NCBI RefSeq assembly: GCF_019645835.1
Contig: NZ_CP080998.1
Location: forward strand, 3,472,001 to 3,536,000
Length of the DNA: 64,000 bases
Reading direction: 5' to 3'
Source of the DNA: Mycolicibacterium holsaticum DSM 44478 = JCM 12374
GTDB taxonomy: Bacteria > Actinomycetota > Actinomycetes > Mycobacteriales > Mycobacteriaceae
Shown: positions 8,234 through 17,864 of the stretch, piece by piece
How positions within the stretch are numbered: the stretch's first letter is position 1
Layout: the number at the start of each line of letters is the position of its first letter
Made by a program: the position numbers and the translations under genes
Notes under the pieces: model-generated
Database searches by the model: none
Seen by the model: only the letters and a program-made list of their open reading frames with translations
What the model was told of the DNA's origin: nothing

Positions 8234-9621
8234 GGTGGTGTCCCGTCGTCCGGCGCAGACACCGCGCCGGGGGCCGGCGACCGCTCGGCTGGCAGCAGGA
8301 TGTCCTGCAGCGTCGGCGGTCCGGCGGGCGGCAGTGGCGGCGGGCCGGGGACCGGTCCGTAGCCGGGCGGTGGGGGCACGTCGCCGGCGCCGGTGTACGC
8401 CGAGACGGCGGGTGGCAGATCCGGCGGTCCCGGCGGCGGGCCGTCCGCTCCTGGCATCAGGCCCGGCTCGCTGTAGCGCAACATGTACGGCGGTGGATTG
8501 GAGCTCAACAGGAAGCTGAACGGAAACGGCAGGTTGTTGAAGTTCGCGAGACGTAACCCGGGGCCGAGGTACTGGGAACACAGCGTGGAGGTGGTCGGGG
8601 CGGTGACGTTCTGCAGGGCACCGATCATGCCGCAGATGAACCAATCCGGGTTGGCCATGTTGTTCAACACGAACACTCCGCTCGCCGCCCCGGTGCGCGG
8701 GTCGAACATGTTGACCGAGTTGGCAATCGAGTGCGGCGCGATGTGCAGGACGTTCTCCAGCTCCATGCGGTGCTCGGCGAGGTTCTGTGCGACGTTGGCC
8801 AGCCGCTGGATCTGCTCAGAGGTCTTGTCCCGGGTGTCGCGCACGAAACGGGTTGTCTCGCGCACGACCTCGGACAGGTCGGTCAGCGCCGCATCCAGTT
8901 CCGACCTGCTGTCGTTGACCACGCTGGTCAACGTGGCGAACCTGTTCTGGAACTGCACGATCTGCTGGTTGCTGTCGCGCAGCGCGGTCACGAAGGTCTG
9001 CAGGTTGGTGATCGTGTCGACGATGTTGCCGCCGCCGTCGGCCAGGATCCGGCCCACCCCCGACAGTTGCTCCAGTGTCTGGCGCAGCTTGTCGCCGTTA
9101 CCGTCCATCGCCGCGGCCGCGCTGTCGATGAACCGGCCGACCGAACCCGTCTCCGCGGCAGCGGTGTCACCGCCGGGCCCCAGTTCGGTTGCCAGCCGCA
9201 TCAGTTGCTCTTTGACCTCGTTCCACTCCACCGGGACGGCGGTGCGCTCGACCGGAATCACGGTGCCGTTCCGCATGACCGGCCCTGACTCGTATGCCGG
9301 GGTGAGTTGGACATAGCGGGCCGAGACGAGGTTCTGGGCGACGATGACGGCCTTGGCGTCGGCTGGCACCGTGACGCCGTGCCGCACGGACAGCTCCATC
9401 TTCGCCTGTGTGCCGATCGGCTCGATCGACTCGATGGAGCCCACCTTCACGCCCGCGATGCGGACCTCGTCGCCGGGATAGATCGCGGTGGCGGTGGTGA
9501 AATGGGCAATGATCACGGTGGGCCGCGACAGGGTGCGCACGATCACCACGGCGACCCCGCAGACCAGCAGCGCGGTCAGCGTCACCGCCAGCACCAGGCG
9601 CACACCACGGCTCCGGATCAT
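8230..9621 (-). CDS. mceD: Mce family protein, MceD position
   Basis: 463 residues. N-terminal anchor at about residues 7-28, MCE domain with YPGDEVRIAGVKVGSIESIE, a long alpha-helical region, and a Pro/Gly-rich C-terminal tail of about 75 residues (PPPGYGPVPGPPPLPPAGPP), typical of the D and F subunits. The ATG at 9621 overlaps the mceC TGA (ATGA). Presumed periplasmic tunnel subunit of an Mce importer. Confidence 0.9.
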   Translation of the reverse strand: MIRSRGVRLVLAVTLTALLVCGVAVVIVRTLSRPTVIIAHFTTATAIYPGDEVRIAGVKVGSIESIEPIGTQAKMELSVRHGVTVPADAKAVIVAQNLVSARYVQLTPAYESGPVMRNGTVIPVERTAVPVEWNEVKEQLMRLATELGPGGDTAAAETGSVGRFIDSAAAAMDGNGDKLRQTLEQLSGVGRILADGGGNIVDTITNLQTFVTALRDSNQQIVQFQNRFATLTSVVNDSRSELDAALTDLSEVVRETTRFVRDTRDKTSEQIQRLANVAQNLAEHRMELENVLHIAPHSIANSVNMFDPRTGAASGVFVLNNMANPDWFICGMIGALQNVTAPTTSTLCSQYLGPGLRLANFNNLPFPFSFLLSSNPPPYMLRYSEPGLMPGADGPPPGPPDLPPAVSAYTGAGDVPPPPGYGPVPGPPPLPPAGPPTLQDILLPAERSPAPGAVSAPDDGTPP

Positions 9622-10721
9622 CGCGGCGGTTCCCCCCACTGCTCCCACGGCTGGGGAATGCCGTTGTACGGGAACGGAAGTTCAGCACGCGGACCGACGT
9701 TGTCGGGTGGCTGGCCGGCATTGACGCCGCGCCGGAACCCGAACGCGTAGTCCAGCCACGGCTGCAGCAACTGGGCGAACATGATGTTGGGGATGTAGGC
9801 CTGGTAGTAGGGGCCGTTGCCGATGGTCTCTCCGAGGGTGATCTGGAACTTCGCCAGGCCCGGAAGGGCTTTCGCGATGTTGTCGCGGTTCTTCTCCAGT
9901 ATCGCGGTGACGCCGTTGAGCTTGTCCAGCGTCGGCGCCAGCTCACGCTCGTTGTCGCGGATCACACCCGACATCTGCTTGGACAACGCCGACGTGTGAA
10001 CCAGCAGCTCGACGATCGCGCGCCGGCGCTCCGACAGCACCGCCACCAGGTCGTTGGCGTTGAGGATCAGGGTGTTCACCTGCGCGCTGCGGTCCGCAAG
10101 GATCCCGGTGATATCGGCACCGTTCTCGAGCAGATCACCCAGCGTGTCATCGCGTTCGTTGATCGCCTGTGACAGCCGGGTCAGCCCGTCGAAGGTCGGA
10201 CCCAGTTGCGGGGCAACCTGATCCAGGGTCGCCGACAAGGTGTCCAGCGACTGGTTCAGCGAGGCGGTGTCGGTTCCCGCGGTGTTCGTGGTGAGCTCGC
10301 TGACGGCTTCGGTCAGCGAATAGGGCGATGCCGTGCGCGACGCCGGGATGACGTCCATCGGGTTCATCGTGCCGTCGCCGCCGGACTCCAGGGTCAGGAT
10401 GCGTTCCCCCAGCAGTGTGCCGGTGCGCACGTGCGCGGTGGTGTCCGATCCGAGCTGAACCGTCCCGTCGACGATGAACGTCACCACGGCATTGCGTCCT
10501 TCCAACGCAACACCGGAGACCGAGCCGACCTTCAGTCCGGAGATCGTCACGTCGTTGCCCGGCGTGATGCCACCGGCGTCGGTGAACTGCGCCTGGTACC
10601 GGATCGACGTCGCCCACGACACCAGGGGTTCGGGGGAAAGGCCGACCGCGATGACCAGGATGATCAGGACGACGCCGAGAAGCCCCGCCCGAACCAGCTG
10701 TGTGCCTCGGTATTTGCGCAT
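9618..10721 (-). CDS. mceC: Mce family protein, MceC position
   Basis: 367 residues. Anchor at about residues 11-28, then an MCE domain with TPGNDVTISGLKVGSVSGVA, then a coiled helical domain and a short tail ending PWEQWGEPPR. The ATG at 10721 shares one base with the mceB stop (TGATG), which fixes the start despite an open upstream frame. Presumed subunit of the same hetero-oligomeric lipid tunnel. Confidence 0.9.
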   Translation of the reverse strand: MRKYRGTQLVRAGLLGVVLIILVIAVGLSPEPLVSWATSIRYQAQFTDAGGITPGNDVTISGLKVGSVSGVALEGRNAVVTFIVDGTVQLGSDTTAHVRTGTLLGERILTLESGGDGTMNPMDVIPASRTASPYSLTEAVSELTTNTAGTDTASLNQSLDTLSATLDQVAPQLGPTFDGLTRLSQAINERDDTLGDLLENGADITGILADRSAQVNTLILNANDLVAVLSERRRAIVELLVHTSALSKQMSGVIRDNERELAPTLDKLNGVTAILEKNRDNIAKALPGLAKFQITLGETIGNGPYYQAYIPNIMFAQLLQPWLDYAFGFRRGVNAGQPPDNVGPRAELPFPYNGIPQPWEQWGEPPR

Positions 10722-11746
10722 CAGGGCTCGGTGCACCTCCCGTTCTCCTGCTTGATCCACGGGAAGACCGCGGTGCGACCCTGCAGATCGGTCACCCGCC
10801 ACTTCAGCTCGCAGATGTAGTAGTTGAAGAAGCTGCCGTATGCGCCGGTGCGCACCAGCTTGCGGTAGTTGTCCGGGGCCTTCTGCAGGCTGGTGTCGAG
10901 CCGGTCCTTCTGGATGTCGAGGTGGGTGGCCAGCCTGCTGAGCTCGTCGACGGTGCCCGCCAGCGGCGTACGCGCATCGCCCAACAGGTCGGCCACCGAC
11001 GCGGTCCCGTCGTTCAGCGATTCGATGGCCGATCCGATCGGATCGCGTTCGGCGGCAAGCTGGGTGACGAGGTTCTCGAGCTGCCCGATGGTGTCGGAGA
11101 ACTTGTCGCCCTCTTTGGTCAGGGTCGCCAGCAGCGTGCGCAGATTGTTGATCAGCGCCTGGATCGTCCTGTTGTGTTCGGCCAGCGCCGCGGTGAAGCC
11201 CGAGGTGTTGGAGAACAGGGACTGCAGCGTGTTCTCCTGGCCTTGAAAGATTCCGATGATCGAGGCCGACAGCGCGTTGACATCCTGCGGATTGAGTCCG
11301 CGCAGAACGGGTTTGAGCCCGCCGAGGAGCAGGTCGAGATCGAGCGCCGACTGGGTTCGGACTTTGGGGATCTGCCCGCCAGGCGGCAGCGGTGCGCCCG
11401 CGGGACCCTCGATCAACTCCAGGTAGCGGTCGCCGACCAGGTTGAGATAGCGCACCGCCGCCCGGGTACTGTCGGTCATCGCCACGTTGGGATCCGCGTC
11501 GAACGTCACGACCACCGATTTGTCGCGTTGGAGTTCGACGCGGTTCACCGTGCCGACCCGCATGCCCGCGACCCGCACCGACTCCCCCGGCTGGAGTCGG
11601 GACACGTCGGCGAACACCGCCGAATAGCCCTTGCGCGAACCGGTTTGGTACTGGCCGAAGATGAAGAACAAGGACGCCGTGAGCAAGCTCATCACGACCG
11701 CGAAGATCGCGAACTTGATGACCGTGGGTCGAAACGATCGCCTCAT
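10721..11746 (-). CDS. mceB: Mce family protein, MceB position
   Basis: 341 residues. Anchor at about residues 9-30, MCE domain with LQPGESVRVAGMRVGTVNRV, helical domain, and a compact C-terminus without a Pro-rich tail (YYICELKWRVTDL), as is usual for MceB. The ATG at 11746 overlaps the mceA TGA by 4 bp. Presumed lipid-tunnel subunit. Confidence 0.9.
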   Translation of the reverse strand: MRRSFRPTVIKFAIFAVVMSLLTASLFFIFGQYQTGSRKGYSAVFADVSRLQPGESVRVAGMRVGTVNRVELQRDKSVVVTFDADPNVAMTDSTRAAVRYLNLVGDRYLELIEGPAGAPLPPGGQIPKVRTQSALDLDLLLGGLKPVLRGLNPQDVNALSASIIGIFQGQENTLQSLFSNTSGFTAALAEHNRTIQALINNLRTLLATLTKEGDKFSDTIGQLENLVTQLAAERDPIGSAIESLNDGTASVADLLGDARTPLAGTVDELSRLATHLDIQKDRLDTSLQKAPDNYRKLVRTGAYGSFFNYYICELKWRVTDLQGRTAVFPWIKQENGRCTEP

Positions 11747-12936
11747 CCGGGTTGGCCGATCTGGGCGGTGTTGCGGGGCGGCCCGGCGGTCTCGTTGTCG
11801 CCGAACATGATCTGCTTGATCAGGTCGGAGTTGAGCACGACGCCCGGATAGGTGCGTCGCCACGGGTTGGTTCCGGTGTCGGCGACGACGTACGGCGGAG
11901 CGGCTTCGAACGGCATTTTCGGCAGCCCGGTGCACTGGGGGCCGCCTTCGGCGCCGGCCTTGGGCAGGTCCAGCGGGTAACGGTATCGCTCCTGGGCCCA
12001 CAGGAAGCCGGCCAGCACCACAACCCCCGGCTCCTTCAACGGCGGAACGTGGGTCGCCTCCACCATTCCGGCGAGGCTGCACCACAGCGCTTGGTTGTAC
12101 TCGTTGAGCAGATCGGTGGTCGGCACCAGCAGGCGCAGCACATCGGTCAGCGGTTGGCGGTTCTCGGCGAGGACGTGGTTTCCGATGTCGGCCAACCCGA
12201 TCACGCTCACCAGCGCCGCATCGAGGTTGGACTGCTCGTCGACGATCGAGTCGCTGATCTGCGCTGCGTTGTCGGCGATCGAGACAAAATCGGGGGCCAC
12301 ATCGGCGTAGCTCCGCACGACGCCAGGTGCGGCCTGCAGGTCGGCGCGAAGTGCGGGCAGGGCGGGTTCGAGCGTGGCCAGATAGGCGTGCAGGTCCGAC
12401 AGCATCTGGCCGAACTTTTCGCCGCGGCCGCTGACCGCCGACGCGATCCCGGCGAGGGTGGCGTTGAGCTTGGCGGGCTCGACCTTCGAGAGCACCGAGG
12501 TCAGTTGCTCGAATACGGTGTTGACCTCGACCATGACGTGTTGGGCAGTCACCACCTGACCGGCTTGCAGCGACTCCGCTGACGGGTGGCGGGGAAAGAC
12601 GAACTGCACCTGTTTGGCGCCGAACACGGTCGGCGAGGCGATGTCGACGAGCGCGTTGGCGGGTATCGCATCCAACCGCGACGGATCCATGTCGAGGTGG
12701 ATCGCCGCCCGGCCGTCCGACAGCTCCTCGATGGCGGCGACCCTGCCGACCTGTACACCCCGGATTTTGACCTTGGCGTCCGGGTTCATCACCAATCCGG
12801 CCCGCTGGGAGATCACCGTGACCGGTACGGAATCAGTGAAGGCGCCGCGGAACAGGTTCGCCGCCAACACGACAACCACCACGCCCACGACGATGGACAC
12901 CAGCCCGACCAGTGGACGCAGCAGCGGATGTGTCAT
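11743..12936 (-). CDS. mceA: Mce family protein, MceA position; first gene of the operon
   Basis: 397 residues from ATG 12936, supported by GGAGG six bases upstream; a GTG 15 bases earlier is the alternative. Membrane anchor at about residues 8-29, MCE domain (NPDAKVKIRGVQVGRVAAIE, TVFGAKQVQFVFP), helical domain, C-terminal region with two cysteines. In all well-known mycobacterial mce operons mceA is preceded by yrbEA and yrbEB. Here 534 bp of noncoding DNA lie upstream and then the unrelated DUF2469 gene, so the permease pair is missing. Confidence 0.92.
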   Translation of the reverse strand: MTHPLLRPLVGLVSIVVGVVVVVLAANLFRGAFTDSVPVTVISQRAGLVMNPDAKVKIRGVQVGRVAAIEELSDGRAAIHLDMDPSRLDAIPANALVDIASPTVFGAKQVQFVFPRHPSAESLQAGQVVTAQHVMVEVNTVFEQLTSVLSKVEPAKLNATLAGIASAVSGRGEKFGQMLSDLHAYLATLEPALPALRADLQAAPGVVRSYADVAPDFVSIADNAAQISDSIVDEQSNLDAALVSVIGLADIGNHVLAENRQPLTDVLRLLVPTTDLLNEYNQALWCSLAGMVEATHVPPLKEPGVVVLAGFLWAQERYRYPLDLPKAGAEGGPQCTGLPKMPFEAAPPYVVADTGTNPWRRTYPGVVLNSDLIKQIMFGDNETAGPPRNTAQIGQPG

Positions 12937-13032
12937 CGACCGCCTCCGCACGAGGGACGCACCAAACGGCGCCGCTGCGTTCGGTATGACAAGCGGGTTG
13001 CACCCCCATCGCGCGTTCGACGACGGTGCAGC

Positions 13033-13062
13033 ACTTTACGCCGGAACATATCTTTGGGTCAA
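13033..13062 (-). promoter_or_regulatory. Candidate sigma-A-type promoter for the mce operon
   Basis: On the minus strand TTGACC (13057-13062) and TAAAGT (13033-13038) are separated by 18 bp. They resemble the -35 TTGACA and -10 TANNNT of housekeeping mycobacterial promoters. The leader to the mceA ATG would be about 90 nt. Prediction from pattern only. Confidence 0.4.
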
Positions 13063-13403
13063 TGTCTCGCGGATCGACCGTGCGCCTGTCTTGGTTACCT
13101 GTGCCCGACATGCTCGTCATGCCACAGTCCGCGTTTGCTGCATATCGGTCTTGCGCAATTCAGCACAGGTATCCCCGAGGCGCGATACATATCGAAGTTA
13201 TCTGTCTTACACACGAAACGTCGTGTCGGCCCGTGTCCGACGCGTTCTAGATGCCGAACCCGGTCGTCACTATGGAGCAAATTTTAGGTCGAATTCGACG
13301 GAAGTGGCGCACTGAGACCGTACGGGTCCTGCCCACCACACCGTCGGTGTGGCACCTATGATCGCTGGGAAGTTACCCCGGATATCCAAAATTGCAATTT
13401 TTA

Positions 13404-13450
13404 TATAAAAAGAGTGGGACGCGGGCGCATCACCGCAGTGCTTGCGCCCG
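13404..13450 (-). terminator. Intrinsic-terminator-like hairpin after the DUF2469 gene
   Basis: CGGGCGCA (13422-13429) and TGCGCCCG (13443-13450) form a perfect 8-bp stem with a 13-nt loop that can itself pair CAC/GTG. On the minus strand it begins 20 bp after the DUF2469 stop and is followed about 10 nt later by a run of five Ts. This would end the rplS-lepB-rnhB-DUF2469 transcript and shield the mce promoter. Confidence 0.6.
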
Positions 13451-13470
13451 TGTAAATTTCAGCAGGCCTG

Positions 13471-13776
13471 CTACTCGGGCAGGCGCAGCTCCGGCTTCTC
13501 CACCTCTTCGATGTTGACGTCTTTGAAGGTGATCACCCGGACCTGTTTGACGAACCGCGCGGGCCGGTACATGTCCCACACCCAGGCGTCGGCCAGCCGC
13601 AACTCGAAGTACACCTCGCCGTCGGAGTTGCGTGGCACCACTTCCACGCTGTTGGCCAGATAGAAACGGCGCTCGGTCTCCACGACGTAACTGAACTGTC
13701 CGACGATGTCCTTGTATTCGCGGTAGAGCGAGAGCTCCATCTCGGTTTCGTACTTCTCGAGATCTTCGGCACTCAT
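13471..13776 (-). CDS. DUF2469 family protein (Rv2901c-like)
   Basis: A 101-residue acidic soluble protein matching the conserved actinobacterial DUF2469 family (MSAEDLEKYETEMELSLYRE, ending in a Glu/Pro-rich tail). Its place directly downstream of rnhB in the rplS-lepB-rnhB block is conserved in mycobacteria. No catalytic motif is visible and the function is unknown. The terminator-like hairpin beginning 20 bp past its stop suggests it is the last gene of that transcript. Confidence 0.9.
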   Translation of the reverse strand: MSAEDLEKYETEMELSLYREYKDIVGQFSYVVETERRFYLANSVEVVPRNSDGEVYFELRLADAWVWDMYRPARFVKQVRVITFKDVNIEEVEKPELRLPE

Positions 13777-13852
13777 CAGCTCAGCTGTCCTTCATATCGG
13801 TCCCACCGGCACGTCCGCTCGTCGCACATGCGGTATCTCGTCAATTCTCCCA

Positions 13853-14611
13853 CTATCCGAACTCGACGCACTGCTCCGGTTCACCCCCGTCATCCGTCCC
13901 CGAGCCGTCGCTCGCCGGCCCGCCGGTGATCAACTCCGTGACCACCTTGATCCCCGTCTTGGTCGCGACCCGGCGCACGTTGATGAACGAGTACCGGTGC
14001 TGGGTACACGGCCCGAGCTCGGCCAGCGCCGCGCTGTGCGCCGGGGTGCTGTAGCCCTTGTGCTCGGCGAAGCCATAGCCGGGGTGCTCGGCTTCCATCT
14101 CGACCATCAGCCTGTCACGACTGACCTTGGCCAACACACTGGCCGCGGCGATGCAGGCCGCCGCCGCGTCCCCACCCACCACCGGCAGCGAGGGCATCGG
14201 CAGCCCGGGCACCCGGAACCCGTCGGAGAGCACGTAGCCGGGCCGCACCGAAAGACCGGCCACCGCCCGGCGCATCCCCTCGATATTGGCCACGTGCACA
14301 CCGCGACGATCCACCTCGACCGACGGGATGAACACCACGTGGTAGGCCAGCGCGTAGCGGCAGATCAGCGGAAAAAGCCGCTCGCGTTCCCTCGCGTTGA
14401 GCTTCTTGGAGTCGTCCAGCGCCGCCAGGCTCTCCAGACGGTTCGGTCCGAGCGCGCATGCGGCGACCACCAGCGGCCCGGCGCACGCACCACGGCCGAC
14501 CTCGTCGACGCCGGCGACCGGCCCGAGACCGCTTCGGTACAGGGCGGACTCCAGCGTTCGCAGGCTCGAGGACTTCCGGATCACCGTTCGCGGAGGCCAG
14601 GTCGCCGGCAA
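13853..14611 (-). CDS. rnhB: Ribonuclease HII
   Basis: 252 residues. It cuts the RNA strand of RNA-DNA hybrids and removes misincorporated ribonucleotides. The catalytic set is present: Asp36 and Glu37 in DEVGRG, Asp130 in VLSDG and Asp148 in [21 protein letters not shown]. The TTG start at 14611 keeps the conserved N-terminus [11 protein letters not shown]; a GTG at 14584 is the alternative. The C-terminal 40 residues are a variable acidic tail. It lies 26 bp after lepB in the same operon. Confidence 0.95.
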   Translation of the reverse strand: MPATWPPRTVIRKSSSLRTLESALYRSGLGPVAGVDEVGRGACAGPLVVAACALGPNRLESLAALDDSKKLNARERERLFPLICRYALAYHVVFIPSVEVDRRGVHVANIEGMRRAVAGLSVRPGYVLSDGFRVPGLPMPSLPVVGGDAAAACIAAASVLAKVSRDRLMVEMEAEHPGYGFAEHKGYSTPAHSAALAELGPCTQHRYSFINVRRVATKTGIKVVTELITGGPASDGSGTDDGGEPEQCVEFG

Positions 14612-14637
14612 CAGTAAATCTCCTACTGCGTGTGGGG

Positions 14638-15468
14638 TCAGGTCTGGGGGTTCACGCTGCTCACGCCGCCCCAGCGCGTCGGGGGCCAGGCGATGAAGCG
14701 CGCCTTTCCGATGACATTGTCCACCGGCACGGTGCCTGCCGTCGGATCACCGGTGCACAGGATGCCACGTTGCGCATCGGCGGGTGTGCTGGTGCAGTGG
14801 GCCCGCGAGTCGGCCGAATGCGTGCGGTTGTCGCCCATCACCCACACCCTGCCCTCGGGCACTGACACAGGTCCGAACTCCGGCCCGAGGCACTTGTAGA
14901 AGTTCGGATCGGGCACGTTCATCGTTTCCCGGTCCAGATACGGCTCGTCGAGCGGTTTGCCGTCGACCGTCAGCCCGGTGCTCTCCCGGCATTCCACGGT
15001 CTGCCCGCCCACCGCGATGATCCGCTTGACGAGGTCGTTCTCGTCGGGCGGGACGAACCCGATGACGGAGAACGCGTTCTGCACCCACCGCACCGCGGCG
15101 TTGTCGGACCGGATCGACTTGTAGCCCACGTTCCAGTTCGGCGGTCCCTTGAACACCACAACGTCACCGGGTTCGGGCGCGGTGAACCGGTAGGTCATCT
15201 TGTCGACCATGATGCGGTCCCCGGTGCAACCCGGACAGCCGTGCAGCGTGGGTTCCATGGACTCCGACGGGATGAGATAGGGCCGCGCGACGAACGTCAG
15301 CATCACGTAGTAGAGCACCAACGCGATCGAGATGAGGATCGCGAATTCCCGCACCGCGCCGTGTTTCTTCTTGGGCTTCTCGTTCTCGTCCGCCGTGTCG
15401 GGTTCTGAAACGGTGTCGTCGAGGTCGGGCTCGGCAGACGATTCGTCTGGCGCAGTGGGTCCGGTCAC
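14638..15468 (-). CDS. lepB: Signal peptidase I
   Basis: 276 residues from GTG 15468. A membrane-bound serine protease that removes signal peptides from exported proteins. A charged cytoplasmic N-terminus (about 38 residues) is followed by one transmembrane segment (about 41-60) and the catalytic domain, with Ser70 in PSESMEP and general-base Lys148 in VKRIIAVGG. The box [12 protein letters not shown] is intact. The frame is open to 15519, but only via a TTG and with no family resemblance there. It sits between rplS and rnhB, as in M. tuberculosis. Confidence 0.95.
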   Translation of the reverse strand: MTGPTAPDESSAEPDLDDTVSEPDTADENEKPKKKHGAVREFAILISIALVLYYVMLTFVARPYLIPSESMEPTLHGCPGCTGDRIMVDKMTYRFTAPEPGDVVVFKGPPNWNVGYKSIRSDNAAVRWVQNAFSVIGFVPPDENDLVKRIIAVGGQTVECRESTGLTVDGKPLDEPYLDRETMNVPDPNFYKCLGPEFGPVSVPEGRVWVMGDNRTHSADSRAHCTSTPADAQRGILCTGDPTAGTVPVDNVIGKARFIAWPPTRWGGVSSVNPQT

Positions 15469-15554
15469 CGCATCAGCGTAGCCAGCGCGTCGGTCGGCAT
15501 CGCGCGGCGAGCGGTCCAACGATCACACTCCGAGCGGATGCCGCCGGCGAGGTG

Positions 15555-15896
15555 TCAGCGCTTTTCCTTGATCTTGGCTTTCTTGCCGCGCAGTTCACGC
15601 AGGTAGTACAGCTTGGCGCGGCGGACGTCGCCGCGGGTGACGACGTCGATGTGGTCGATGTTCGGCGAGTGCACCGGAAACGTCCGCTCGACGCCGACGC
15701 CGTAGCTTTCCTTGCGCACGGTGAAGGTCTCACGGATACCACCGCCCTGGCGGCGCAGAACGACACCCTTGAAGACCTGGATGCGCTCCTTGGAGCCCTC
15801 GATGACCTTCACATGGACGTTGACGGTGTCGCCGGCGCCGAAGGCCGGGATGTCGTCGCGAAGCGACGTCTGATCGACGAAGTCCAGCGTGTTCAT
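15555..15896 (-). CDS. rplS: 50S ribosomal protein L19
   Basis: 113 residues, the standard L19 length, from ATG 15896 ([19 protein letters not shown]), with AAGGAAG upstream. It binds 23S rRNA at the 30S-50S interface. The C-terminal basic segment ([16 protein letters not shown]) is intact. It heads the rplS-lepB-rnhB-DUF2469 operon and is transcribed away from lppW. Confidence 0.97.
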   Translation of the reverse strand: MNTLDFVDQTSLRDDIPAFGAGDTVNVHVKVIEGSKERIQVFKGVVLRRQGGGIRETFTVRKESYGVGVERTFPVHSPNIDHIDVVTRGDVRRAKLYYLRELRGKKAKIKEKR

Positions 15897-16231
15897 CGGT
15901 GACACTTCCTTGCTGTTGGGCTGTCGGCGCCGCGGTCGCCCTTGCGACGCGTGGCCGAGCCGATGGATCGGGCGTGTGGGGTGTATCTCGCAGTGGGCAG
16001 CGCCAGCGGTCTCCTGCAACTGCGTAGACAACTGCTCAATTGTGCCAGATCCGCGCCGAAACTCTGAAATCCGGCGAATTCCTCCGGTGAATGCCGTAGC
16101 CACGGCGCCGCAGCCCGGTGGTGTCGGCCAAGCCGTGCGGCGCGGTGGTGGTTAGTCTGCATGACAGAGGGTATGGCGTGGTTGAACCTGCGTTGTGCCC
16201 CTACGACGCGAACACGACGCGAAGGAGGGCA
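15897..16231. other. 335-bp divergent intergenic region between rplS and lppW
   Basis: No gene is supported on either strand. On the rplS side there is a small GTCGC/GCGAC hairpin with a 4-nt loop (15935-15948) in the presumed leader. On the lppW side GAAGGAG (16221-16227) is a clear ribosome site. I could not pick a convincing -35/-10 pair for either gene. A long rplS leader with autoregulation is possible but not shown. Confidence 0.4.
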
Positions 16232-17176
16232 ATGCGACGGCCTCCGTCGAAGCTGGTCACGGCCATAGCCGCCGCTGGTGTTGCGGTTCTCGCGGGCGCT
16301 GGCTGCGAGGCCAAGGTGTACGGCACACCTCCCCCGCCCGCTGAAGCGCCCGTCGTCGTCGTCGCACCGCAGGGCAGCATGGCGCCGCTGCCGGAAGCCC
16401 CGCCTGGCGAAGCCGCCGCGTCGTTCGCCGGCCTTCAGGACAGGACGCAGCAGGCCACCGCGGACGCCGCGGCCGCCGGCGCCGACCTCACCGCCACCGT
16501 GCTGGACCGCAACACCGGCCAGATCGTCTCCAACGGCAACGCGATGGCGATGCCCATCGCCTCGGTGGTCAAGGTGTTCATCGCCGATGATCTGCTGCTA
16601 CAGGTCGCCGAGGGCAAGACTCAGCTGTCTCCCGAGGACCGCGCGGCCCTCGACTTCATGTTGCGCGCATCTGACGACAGCGCCGCCGAGGTCTTCTGGA
16701 ACCGCAGCGGGGGCAGCGAGATCATCTCCCGGATCAAGGAGCGCTACGGCCTGGGTGCCACGACGGCGCCGTACAACGGGCGCTGGTTCAACACGCTGAG
16801 CACGTCGGCCGACCTGGTCCGCTACTACGACCTGCTGCTTTCCGGTGCGGGCGGGTTGCCTGCCGAGCAGGCCGACGTCATCCTGTCCGATCTGGCGGGG
16901 CACACCCCGACCGCGCCGGACGGCACGGTGCCCGGTGGCGTGTACCCGCAACGGTTCGGCATTCCCGATGGGCTCTACGCCGAACCGGTCGCGGTCAAAC
17001 AGGGCTGGTTCTGCTGCTGGAACGGCGGCAACTGGGTGCACCTGTCCAGCGGTGTGATCGGGCCGGATCGTCGCTATGTGATGGCGATCGGTGCCATGCA
17101 ACCTACCGACGACGTCACCGCGCGTAACACCATCACCGATGCCGTCAAGACGATGTTCCCCGGCGGGCGAATCTAG
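16232..17176 (+). CDS. lppW: LppW-like lipoprotein with a serine-hydrolase/beta-lactamase-like domain
   Basis: 314 residues from ATG 16232, preceded by GAAGGAG. A basic N-terminus, hydrophobic stretch and LAGAGC give a probable lipidated Cys near residue 26. The rest resembles a class A beta-lactamase/penicillin-binding fold: IASVVKVF supplies an SxxK-like SVVK. An obvious KTG box is replaced by KQG ([14 protein letters not shown]), so enzymatic activity is uncertain. The position between rplS and trmD matches M. tuberculosis lppW. It converges on trmD with a 4-bp overlap. Confidence 0.88.
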   Translation: MRRPPSKLVTAIAAAGVAVLAGAGCEAKVYGTPPPPAEAPVVVVAPQGSMAPLPEAPPGEAAASFAGLQDRTQQATADAAAAGADLTATVLDRNTGQIVSNGNAMAMPIASVVKVFIADDLLLQVAEGKTQLSPEDRAALDFMLRASDDSAAEVFWNRSGGSEIISRIKERYGLGATTAPYNGRWFNTLSTSADLVRYYDLLLSGAGGLPAEQADVILSDLAGHTPTAPDGTVPGGVYPQRFGIPDGLYAEPVAVKQGWFCCWNGGNWVHLSSGVIGPDRRYVMAIGAMQPTDDVTARNTITDAVKTMFPGGRI

Positions 17177-17850
17177 CGCAGCAGGTCCGGGCGCCGGTCG
17201 CGGGTGCGTTCCAGGCTCTGCCCGTTACGCCACGCCGCGATCTTGGCGTGATCTCCCGACAGCAGCACCTCCGGCACGTCCAGGCCGCGCCAGCTGGGCG
17301 GCCGGGTGTAGCTGGGCCCTTCCAACAGCCCGTCGGAATGCGAATCGTCGTGGTGCGACGCAGGATTGCCCAGAACGTCGGGCAGCAGGCGCACCACACT
17401 CTCGATCATCACCAGCGCCGCCGACTCACCACCGGGCAGCACGTAGTCGCCGATCGACACCTCCTCGACACGCATCCTGCGGGCCGCGTCTTCGACGACG
17501 CGTTGGTCGATGCCCTCATAACGCCCGCAGGCGAACACCAGATGCTTCTCGGTGCTCCACCGTTGGGCGTCGCGCTGGGTGAACAGCCGACCGGCAGGTG
17601 TGGGCACCACCAGAAGCGTGTCCGGCGAACATATTTCGTCGAGCGCATCGCCCCATACCGGGGCCTTCATCACCATGCCGGGCCCGCCGCCGTAGGGCGC
17701 ATCGTCGACGGACCGATGCACGTCGTGGGTCCAGCGCCGCAGGTCGTGCACCGCGAACTCGACGATGCCCGCGTCGATAGCCTTGCCCGGCAAGGATTGT
17801 CGCAGCGGGTCAAGGTAGTCGGGAAAGATCGTCACCACGTCAATGTGCAT
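17173..17850 (-). CDS. trmD: tRNA (guanine-37-N1)-methyltransferase
   Basis: 225 residues from ATG 17850 ([20 protein letters not shown]). It methylates G37 next to the anticodon using AdoMet and prevents +1 frameshifting. Trefoil-knot motifs are present: [24 protein letters not shown] and [10 protein letters not shown]. It is the last gene of the rpsP-khpA-rimM-trmD operon; the rimM stop lies 14 bp upstream of the start. Confidence 0.97.
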   Translation of the reverse strand: MHIDVVTIFPDYLDPLRQSLPGKAIDAGIVEFAVHDLRRWTHDVHRSVDDAPYGGGPGMVMKAPVWGDALDEICSPDTLLVVPTPAGRLFTQRDAQRWSTEKHLVFACGRYEGIDQRVVEDAARRMRVEEVSIGDYVLPGGESAALVMIESVVRLLPDVLGNPASHHDDSHSDGLLEGPSYTRPPSWRGLDVPEVLLSGDHAKIAAWRNGQSLERTRDRRPDLLR

Positions 17851-17864
17851 GTGCGCATTCCTCG

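Larger units (their letters stand above)
12937..13470. other. 534-bp intergenic region upstream of mceA
   Basis: No convincing gene on either strand; the short frames present show no family resemblance. It contains a candidate mceA promoter (13033-13062), an AT-rich island with a 14-bp perfect palindrome AAAATTGCAATTTT (13388-13401), and a terminator-like hairpin after the DUF2469 gene (13404-13450). It marks the junction between accessory DNA on the left and the conserved rplS-lepB-rnhB block on the right. Confidence 0.6.

Noticed and set aside
9065..12936. Repeated MCE-domain segments as possible DNA repeats
   Set aside because: Similarity is at the protein-family level between paralogous subunits, not nucleotide repeats.
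13026..13280. Short frames on both strands in the mceA upstream gap
   Set aside because: No ribosome sites, no family resemblance and non-coding composition.
16559..17020. LppW as an active beta-lactamase
   Set aside because: An SxxK-like motif is present, but the KTG box is replaced by KQG, so activity is not claimed.
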